From Bacteroidota bacterium (lineage in GTDB: Bacteria; Bacteroidota; Ignavibacteria; UBA10030): a stretch of 9,529 nucleotides of DNA. Positions 1 through 5,212 of the stretch are shown piece after piece. Position numbers and translations under genes: made by a program. Where the stretch lies: assembly GCA_003453835.1 (NCBI GenBank), contig DMMN01000144.1:1-9529 (forward strand). The letters are read 5' to 3'. Numbering within the stretch: position 1 is the stretch's first letter; the number at the start of each line of letters is the position of its first letter. The notes below the pieces were generated by a model. It was not told where the DNA came from. It saw only the letters and a list, made by a program, of their open reading frames with translations, and ran no database searches.

Positions 1-77
1 TTCCTGAGGCGGTCAACTTGAGCTGATTCACAGTAACTACTCAGCCAAAAACCTTCTAAAGAAAGGGAATTATTCAA

Positions 78-200
78 CCCACGAAAGACCCCGACCGGAA
101 AATTGTCGGGGCAGGCATGGAAAACGCAAAATGATTTGTTTCAGCATAAAGGAGTTCTGTGGTCGTCTCTAGCGTTCGTGTAATTCGCGTGTTTAGTGGG
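78..200 (-). repeat. Degenerate CCCAC-bounded intergenic repeat, copy A
   Basis: The segment starts with CCCACGAAAG (78-87) and ends with TTTAGTGGG (192-200), so its ends form a short inverted repeat. The right arm contains TTCGTG, TTCGCG and TTAGTG spaced 9 bases apart (175, 184, 193). Its reverse complement resembles the left arm of the element at 7639-7726: both begin CCCAC and reach CACGAACG after about 20 bases. The inner GC hairpin (89-111) belongs to it. This looks like a dispersed intergenic palindromic repeat. I infer this from two copies only, and the exact boundaries are uncertain. Confidence 0.45.
89..111. other. GC-rich hairpin
   Basis: CCCCGAC (89-95) pairs perfectly with GTCGGGG (105-111) across a 9-base loop. 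No T-run follows on the + strand and only a weak TCTTTC follows on the - strand, so it is not a standard Rho-independent terminator. It lies inside the repeat element 78-200, so it may be part of that element's fold rather than a separate signal. Confidence 0.5.
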
Positions 201-316
201 CATTAGGTCAAGGTGAGCAGTTACGATTGACAATCAAGTAATCGGAAAGATCGTACTCATAATCAACAACCCAGCTCCCTGGTTGCTGAACTCGTAAGAA
301 AAACATAGGTGAAGAG

Positions 317-356
317 GCGGAGTTCTTCTCCCCTTCTCTCTTCACCCCTGCTCCGC
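317..356 (+). promoter_or_regulatory. Leader hairpin with pyrimidine-rich loop before actE
   Basis: GCGGAG (317-322) is perfectly complementary to CTCCGC (351-356), with a possible extra G-T pair outside. The 28-base loop (323-350) is almost pure C and T. It lies 17 bases before the actE ATG, in a leader with no Shine-Dalgarno sequence. It could be a translational control element or a chance structure; conservation in relatives is unknown. Confidence 0.3.
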
Positions 357-372
357 TGCAGGTTGTGGAACC

Positions 373-879
373 ATGAAATCGAACATTCTCACAGTACTCA
401 ATCTCCTGATCGCCCTCCTCTGGCTTGGGTGCGGAAACGACAACGGCGAGTTCGGTGACTACCGCTATCGTTCCGATATGCACGAGCAGTCGTCATTCAA
501 GAAACACGAGGACCCCCGTCCGCCCGTTGCCGGGACCGTTCCTGTCCGCGGCTTCGTCGAGAAGGTACGAGATTCGCTGGCTGCCGCCAGGCTCGTCAAT
601 CCCGTCAGGCACACGGCAGCCAACGCCGACTCGGGAAGGTTCTTGTATCAAACCTATTGCTCCCCTTGCCATGGCGTCGGTGCAAAGGGAGACGGCCTCG
701 TGGCCGCGAAATTCCAGAAACCTCCGGACCTCGTGGCCCCCAAATACGTGAAAGCCCCGGATGGCTACATCTACTTCGTCATCCAGTATGGACGGCTGAT
801 CATGCCGCCGTACTATGAAGCCGTCAAATTTCGTGAACGCTGGCTCATCGTGAATCACCTTCGGTCGCTCCAACGATAA
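373..879 (+). CDS. actE: Mono-haem cytochrome c lipoprotein, ACIII subunit ActE-like
   Basis: This 168-residue protein is predicted to be a periplasm-facing electron carrier of alternative complex III (quinol:cytochrome c/oxidase oxidoreductase). Residues 4-19 are a hydrophobic export signal ending in LGC, and Cys20 is the likely lipidated residue. The Trp at -3 makes the lipobox atypical. The single haem site is CSPCH at residues 96-100, followed by GxGAKGDG. Met144 in IMPPY is the probable distal haem ligand. The C-terminus (RWLIVNHLRSLQR) matches the usual ActE ending. An in-frame TGA at 310-312 and the signal peptide directly after Met support the ATG, although no Shine-Dalgarno is visible. 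actF begins 2 bases after the stop, so the two are co-translated. A generic class I cytochrome c is the alternative, but the neighbour argues for ActE. Confidence 0.85.
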   Translation: MKSNILTVLNLLIALLWLGCGNDNGEFGDYRYRSDMHEQSSFKKHEDPRPPVAGTVPVRGFVEKVRDSLAAARLVNPVRHTAANADSGRFLYQTYCSPCHGVGAKGDGLVAAKFQKPPDLVAPKYVKAPDGYIYFVIQYGRLIMPPYYEAVKFRERWLIVNHLRSLQR

Positions 880-881
880 CC

Positions 882-2138
882 ATGTCAGAAACCTCTCTCA
901 TCCTTCCGCCCGGGGAATTTCCCGCGAAGCTGACGGCGACACTTCGCATTCTCCTCGTTGTCGGAATCTTCATGCTGCTGGCGGGAATCTTCGGCTTTGC
1001 CTCCGAACGCGTCTGGCTTTCGTACCTGATCAACTTTTGTTTCTGGAGCGGTCTCGCTCAGGCGGGCGTCGTATTTTCAGCCGCGTATCGCCTCACGATC
1101 GGAAGATGGGGTGAAACGATCCGGCGGGTCTCGGAAGGATTTATCCTGTTCATCCCTCTCAGCATCTTTCTCTTTCTTCTCACCTTTCTCGGACGGCACC
1201 ATCTCTGGCCCTGGATCGAGGAACCGATCGAGGCGAAAGCCGCCTGGCTGAACGAGACATTCTTCTTCTTCCGAGTGACGTTCTATTTCCTCGTCCTTTC
1301 CATCATAAGCCTTCTCTACGTTCGCGCGTCTATTCGCCCGGAAATCGGTTTGCTGAAAGAGAAAGGTCTTGTGCCGGCGTCGTTCTGGGTGGATTGGATC
1401 ACCGCGGGATGGAGAGACTTCAACCGCGAGCGCGAAGATTGCGAACAGAAACTCTCCCGGCTGGTGCCGGTCATGCTGATCGCGTACGGCGCGATCTACG
1501 CGTTTGTCGGGTTCGATGTCGTGATGTCGCTGGAGCCGCACTGGTACAGCACGATGTACGGGTGGCTCTACTTCGCCCACGCGTTCGATGCCGGCGTTGC
1601 TGCAACGATCATCGTGGCAATCCTTGCGCGGAAGTACTTCCACCTGGAAGAAATGGTCTCGACGAAGCAATTCTACGACGTGAGCAGGCTGTTGATGGGG
1701 CTGTGCATGCTCGCGGGTGGATTCTACTGGTCGCAGTACCTCGTCACCTGGTATGGAAACCTCGGCGAGGAGATCGAGCGGTTCATTCTCCGGTTCTCGC
1801 ATGATCCATGGCCTCCATTTCAATGGGCGGTGATCATCCTCCTCTACTTCTTCCCGATCGTCATCTTTCTCAGTCGCTCGGTGAAAGAGAGACCTCGAAT
1901 GCTCCTCGTCATCGCCACGATCATTCTTGTCGCGAATTGGTTTTATCACTTCATCGAGATCGCCCCATCGGTGTGGAAAGATCCCGCGCCTCCGCTCGGG
2001 CTTATTGAAATCAGCATTACGCTTGGGTACGCTGGCGCCGTCGGGTTGTGCTGGCTCGCGTATGCGAGGGTCGTGCCGCTTGCTTCTGCCGCATCAGCGA
2101 CTTCTGAGCAGCTCCACGAGCCTGGCCGACGAGCATAA
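882..2138 (+). CDS. actF: ACIII integral membrane subunit ActF-like
   Basis: This 418-residue polytopic protein is related to the NrfD/ActC family and acts as a membrane subunit of alternative complex III, where such subunits shape quinol sites and possible proton paths. I count about ten helices, near residues 22-42, 45-68, 88-104, 127-147, 196-216, 229-250, 268-290, 313-331, 339-358 and 376-397. Family hallmarks are SLEPHWYSTMYGWLYF (216-231) and the YGNLGEEIERF segment (291-301). The length is normal for ActF. The ATG lies 2 bases after the actE stop with no Shine-Dalgarno, so translation probably depends on coupling. In characterised ACIII clusters the order is A-B-C-D-E-F followed by oxidase genes. 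Here a copper ATPase follows instead. Confidence 0.87.
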   Translation: MSETSLILPPGEFPAKLTATLRILLVVGIFMLLAGIFGFASERVWLSYLINFCFWSGLAQAGVVFSAAYRLTIGRWGETIRRVSEGFILFIPLSIFLFLLTFLGRHHLWPWIEEPIEAKAAWLNETFFFFRVTFYFLVLSIISLLYVRASIRPEIGLLKEKGLVPASFWVDWITAGWRDFNREREDCEQKLSRLVPVMLIAYGAIYAFVGFDVVMSLEPHWYSTMYGWLYFAHAFDAGVAATIIVAILARKYFHLEEMVSTKQFYDVSRLLMGLCMLAGGFYWSQYLVTWYGNLGEEIERFILRFSHDPWPPFQWAVIILLYFFPIVIFLSRSVKERPRMLLVIATIILVANWFYHFIEIAPSVWKDPAPPLGLIEISITLGYAGAVGLCWLAYARVVPLASAASATSEQLHEPGRRA

Positions 2139-2152
2139 TTTGGGGTGAGCAG

Positions 2153-2206
2153 ATGAGTTGCGGAGGAGGCCATCGTCTATTGCCATGGCGTGTATTGTTT
2201 CGCTGA
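2153..2206 (+). other. Possible 17-codon leader ORF upstream of the copper ATPase
   Basis: ATG at 2153 is preceded by GGGGTGAG (2142-2149), a better ribosome site than the downstream ATPase start has. It encodes 17 residues beginning MSCGGGH and ends at TGA 2204-2206. It is in the same reading frame as the ATPase, whose chosen GTG lies 34 bases after this stop. It could be a leader peptide, the remnant of a longer ATPase N-terminus interrupted by a nonsense codon, or chance. No homologue is recognised. Confidence 0.2.
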
Positions 2207-2239
2207 CCAGCGCTTCATCTCACCATTCCTCTTCTCGAA

Positions 2240-4366
2240 GTGGACATCAAAGAAGCCATCCCCACGAAGAACCTATCTGAAACTCAAACCTGTACCCAGT
2301 GCGGGCTTTCGTTTGGCCGAGGCGGCGTCGCTCGCACGAAGGGCGCCCTCACGCTCCACTTTTGCTGCTACGGTTGTTCGTTCACCAACTCGCTGACCGG
2401 CGCAAAAGGAGAAGCCGGCACGGCCGCTCTGTTCCTGGCTCGTCTCGGCTTCGCGGCGTTCCTTTCGATGAATATTATGGCCCTCAGTTGGATGATCTAC
2501 GACAACGGCTGGACGACGTTCGGCATCGAGCCCGACATCCTTCCGTACTTCGAAAAACTTCTCTTCGTTCTCTCGCTCCCCGTGATGCTTTTCGTCGGCT
2601 CGCCATTCGTCCGGAACGCATTGCGTGAGATCCGATCTACATCGTTGTCGATGGACAGTCTCATCGCCCTCGGGTCGTTTTCGGCATTCTTCTTCTCGAC
2701 GTATGAGATCTTCACGGGCGGCGATGGAGTCTACTTTGACACGGCCACAATGACGATTGTCCTCGTTACGGGAGGAAGATATCTCGAAGCAACGGCTAAG
2801 GTCAGGACATCGGCCGCCGTGAGGAAGTTGATCGACCTCCGGCCGGATACGGCGCGCATCCTACGCGACGGAAAGGAAATGGTTCTTTCGACCGGCGGCG
2901 TTCGTATCGGGGAGACCATGAAGATCCTTCCCGGCGAGCGCATACCGCTTGACGGAACAATTCTTGAAGGGAGAACATCCGTGAACGAGTCGCTGCTCAC
3001 TGGAGAGTCCCTTCCGGCGGTCAAGACAATCGGGGATCAACTGTTTGCGGCAACGATCAATATCGAAGGGGTGGTTCTTGCAAGAGTATCGGCTTTGCAG
3101 CAGGAAACGGTTCACGCTCAAACGGTCCGGCTGATGGAGGAAGCGCAGCGTTCGCGATCGCCCATGCAACAGTCTGTCGACAGAATCTCTGGATTGTTTA
3201 TCCCGATCGTCATTGCCGTTGCCCTGTTTACGTTCGCAGGTTGGTCGGTTGCGGGGGACGTTGAGGAGGCACTGCTTCGGGCGTTGACGGTACTCGTTGT
3301 GGCTTGCCCGTGCGCTTTGGGAATCGGTACGCCGCTCGCAAGCGCAATTGGCATCGGGCGCGCCGCCGAGCAGGGAATATTGATCCGAACGACATCGGCT
3401 CTCGAGCATCTTGCCGACACGAAGATCGTTGCGTTCGACAAAACCGGAACGCTGACGGACGGCGAGCTCTCGGTGACGGCCGTGAGAGCGAACGGGAATG
3501 AAAAGGAGTTGCTCGAACTTGCCATGTCTGTCGAGAGGAACTCAGAGCACTCGATCGGCAAAGCGATCATGAAGTATGCAGAAGCGAAGTCAGTGAAAGC
3601 GCTCCCGGCACGAAACATCGTTGCCCAACCGGGATTGGGCATCAAGGCGGATGTGGCAGATGGCGGTGCGTGGAAGAGCGTCGTCATTGGAACGGAAGCG
3701 ATGGTAGCTCTTGAAGGGATGATGATCGATGATGCGAATCGGGCGCCTGCCCGTCTGTCCGGCGAAACAGCTTTGTATGTCGGATGGAATGGTGCTGTGC
3801 GAGGAGCAGTTGTCTTGCGAGATTCACTTCGACGGAACGCGAAAGAAGTGGTGCAAACGCTCCATCAACAAAGAATACAGACCATCCTTCTTTCTGGTGA
3901 TGCCGCCGAAACAACAGAGTCTGTGGCCCGATCGGTCTCGATCGATGAGGCGTTCGGCAGACTCCTTCCGAAGGAAAAGCTTGAGAGAATCCGCACCCTG
4001 AAAAACCGCGGCACGCTGGTGATGGTGGGTGACGGGATCAATGATGCTCCGTCGCTCGCCGCGGCCGATGTCGGCATCGCGTTAGGTACTGCCACCGACA
4101 TCGCGAAGGAGAGTGCCGATGTTTTGGTCATCGGGGATCACCTCGAGAGAATTCCGTGGCTCCTCGAATTTGCACGGCGAACGATGGCCACGATTCATTG
4201 GAATCTCTTCTGGGCTTTTGGCTACAACGCGATCGGCATTCCCCTGGCTGTGGCGGGATTGCTGCAGCCGATTCTGGCAGCGACCGCCATGGTGTTGAGC
4301 AGCCTCTTTATCATCGCCAACTCGGGTCGCCTCATGCGACGGCACAAGGCGGACGCTCAGGCTTGA
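2240..4366 (+). CDS. Copper-translocating P1B-type ATPase (CcoI/CopA-like, no HMA domain)
   Basis: This 708-residue inner-membrane pump is predicted to export Cu(+) using ATP. The N-terminus has CxxC (18-21) and FCCYGC (41-46), the cysteine cluster of the short metal-binding domain found on CcoI/FixI-type ATPases (PF12156-like). No GMTCxxC HMA domain follows. P-type motifs in order: TGES (254-257), CPC (356-358) in the transport helix, DKTGT (400-404) with phosphorylated Asp400, SEHS (435-438) in place of SEHP, GxG (465-467), SGD (552-554 region) for TGD and GDGIND (597-602). YN (662-663) and MxxSS (684-688) in the last two helices are Cu(+) signatures. The start is GTG without a Shine-Dalgarno; an in-frame TGA at 2204 limits extension. 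The location after actEF suggests copper supply for oxidase assembly, as with CcoI. Detoxification (CopA role) is the alternative. Confidence 0.88.
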   Translation: MDIKEAIPTKNLSETQTCTQCGLSFGRGGVARTKGALTLHFCCYGCSFTNSLTGAKGEAGTAALFLARLGFAAFLSMNIMALSWMIYDNGWTTFGIEPDILPYFEKLLFVLSLPVMLFVGSPFVRNALREIRSTSLSMDSLIALGSFSAFFFSTYEIFTGGDGVYFDTATMTIVLVTGGRYLEATAKVRTSAAVRKLIDLRPDTARILRDGKEMVLSTGGVRIGETMKILPGERIPLDGTILEGRTSVNESLLTGESLPAVKTIGDQLFAATINIEGVVLARVSALQQETVHAQTVRLMEEAQRSRSPMQQSVDRISGLFIPIVIAVALFTFAGWSVAGDVEEALLRALTVLVVACPCALGIGTPLASAIGIGRAAEQGILIRTTSALEHLADTKIVAFDKTGTLTDGELSVTAVRANGNEKELLELAMSVERNSEHSIGKAIMKYAEAKSVKALPARNIVAQPGLGIKADVADGGAWKSVVIGTEAMVALEGMMIDDANRAPARLSGETALYVGWNGAVRGAVVLRDSLRRNAKEVVQTLHQQRIQTILLSGDAAETTESVARSVSIDEAFGRLLPKEKLERIRTLKNRGTLVMVGDGINDAPSLAAADVGIALGTATDIAKESADVLVIGDHLERIPWLLEFARRTMATIHWNLFWAFGYNAIGIPLAVAGLLQPILAATAMVLSSLFIIANSGRLMRRHKADAQA

Positions 4367-4392
4367 AAGTCTTACCGAAAGTTGTACCTTGC
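4363..4392 (+). promoter_or_regulatory. Candidate promoter for the pcm operon (TTG-N19-TACCTTG type)
   Basis: TTG (4363-4365) overlaps the ATPase stop codon. Exactly 19 bases later comes TACCTTGC (4385-4392), close to the Bacteroidota primary-sigma pattern TTG-N19-TAnnTTTG, with one T missing from the TTTG. Transcription would start near 4398, placing the 4411-4435 hairpin in the leader. It is short and degenerate, so chance is possible. Confidence 0.3.
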
Positions 4393-4410
4393 TAGTTGTC
4401 CGACGGTCGA

Positions 4411-4435
4411 GCCGCCGGAATTTCTTTCCGGCGGC
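4411..4435 (+). other. Perfect 10-bp hairpin between ATPase and pcm
   Basis: GCCGCCGGAA (4411-4420) pairs perfectly with TTCCGGCGGC (4426-4435) around a 5-base pyrimidine loop (4421-4425). No T-tract follows on either strand, so it is not a typical intrinsic terminator. It ends 9 bases before the Shine-Dalgarno of pcm. It could stabilise mRNA ends after ATPase transcription, shape pcm translation, or help termination weakly. Confidence 0.6.
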
Positions 4436-4453
4436 CATGTCAACGAGGTGAAG

Positions 4454-5212
4454 ATGCCCACATCACGCTCCTCACGATCTCTGCTCCTGCTTTCCACGAT
4501 TGTTCTGCTTGTCGGTTCAAATCCTCCATCCCCTCCTTGTGGTGAATCCGAGTCGGTTTTCGATTCACGAAGTCAGGAGAAAGCGTTTGAGCGACTCCGG
4601 CTGGAAATGGTGCGCACACAAATCCAGGAACGCGACATTGCGGATGTCACCGTGCTTCGGGCTATGCAACGGGTCCAGCGCCACGAGTTCGTGCCGCCAG
4701 ATTTGGTCCCGGAAGCATACGAAGATCGTCCCCTCCCGATCGGCTACGGACAGACCATCTCCCAGCCCTACATCGTTGCATTGATGACGGAGCTCCTCGC
4801 TCTGAAAAAACATCACAAAGTGCTGGAGATCGGAACGGGGTCGGGGTATCAAGCCGCAGTGCTTGCCGAGATCGTTGATTCGGTGTTCACGATCGAGATT
4901 GTTCAAGCGCTTGCCGGGAGCGCGGAACAGCGACTTAAGCGACTGGGTTACGACGGCATCAATGTTCGATGGGCCGATGGGTACGACGGATGGCAGGAGC
5001 ACGCCCCGTTCGATGCCGTCATCGTCACCGCAGCGGCGGAACATATTCCTCCGCCACTTCTCCGGCAATTGAAAGAAGGAGGAAGGATGGTGATTCCCGT
5101 CGGTCATCCGTTCTTCGTCCAAAATTTGATACTGGTTGAGAAAAGGGCCGGCAAGATAACGACGCGCACCATCGCGCCCGTACGGTTTGTTCCGCTCACA
5201 CGACAACGATGA
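4454..5212 (+). CDS. pcm: Protein-L-isoaspartate O-methyltransferase, apparently exported
   Basis: This 252-residue protein uses SAM to methylate isoaspartyl residues in age-damaged proteins, starting their repair. Family marks are the RxxFVPP-like segment RHEFVPP (76-82), GYGQTISQP (98-105) containing the Thr/Ser active-site region, SAM motif I LEIGTGSGYQ (124-133), FDAVIVTAAAEHIP (186-199) and GGRMVIPVG (209-217). Residues 1-22 form an Arg-containing n-region and a hydrophobic stretch (10-21), i.e. a signal peptide or membrane anchor absent from the standard cytoplasmic enzyme. No clear AxA site is seen, and Cys29 is not in a lipobox. ATG 4454 is chosen because GAGG (4445-4448) sits 5 bases upstream. 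A TTG at 4382 would add 24 residues running through the hairpin, which is unlikely. The stop overlaps the next start (ATGA). Confidence 0.9.
   Translation: MPTSRSSRSLLLLSTIVLLVGSNPPSPPCGESESVFDSRSQEKAFERLRLEMVRTQIQERDIADVTVLRAMQRVQRHEFVPPDLVPEAYEDRPLPIGYGQTISQPYIVALMTELLALKKHHKVLEIGTGSGYQAAVLAEIVDSVFTIEIVQALAGSAEQRLKRLGYDGINVRWADGYDGWQEHAPFDAVIVTAAAEHIPPPLLRQLKEGGRMVIPVGHPFFVQNLILVEKRAGKITTRTIAPVRFVPLTRQR

Larger units (their letters stand above)
1..372. other. Gene-free upstream region
   Basis: No coding region is supported here. The three forward frames all reach a stop within the first 26 bases (for example TGA at 19-21 and 24-26), so at most a few terminal codons of an upstream gene are present, and they are not recognisable. 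The reverse frames are broken by many stops. The stretch holds a GC-rich hairpin (89-111), a degenerate repeat element (78-200) and a 6-bp hairpin with a pyrimidine-rich loop (317-356). A small GGTT/AACC hairpin (361-372) touches the actE start codon. No convincing promoter was found, although TTGACA occurs at 227-232. Confidence 0.7.

Noticed and set aside
227..263. TTGACA at 227-232 as a -35 box for actE
   Set aside because: No -10 box lies at 16-18 bases; the sequence there is ATCGTA. CATAAT (258-263) is 25 bases away, too far for a standard promoter.
1077..1949. 290-residue reverse-strand open frame inside actF
   Set aside because: It is highly charged with no family motif, typical of the shadow frame opposite a GC-rich membrane-protein gene.
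4382..4453. TTG at 4382 as the start of pcm, giving 276 residues
   Set aside because: The added residues would be coded by the promoter-like site and the perfect hairpin, would bury the signal peptide, and have no ribosome site. ATG 4454 has GAGG at the right distance.
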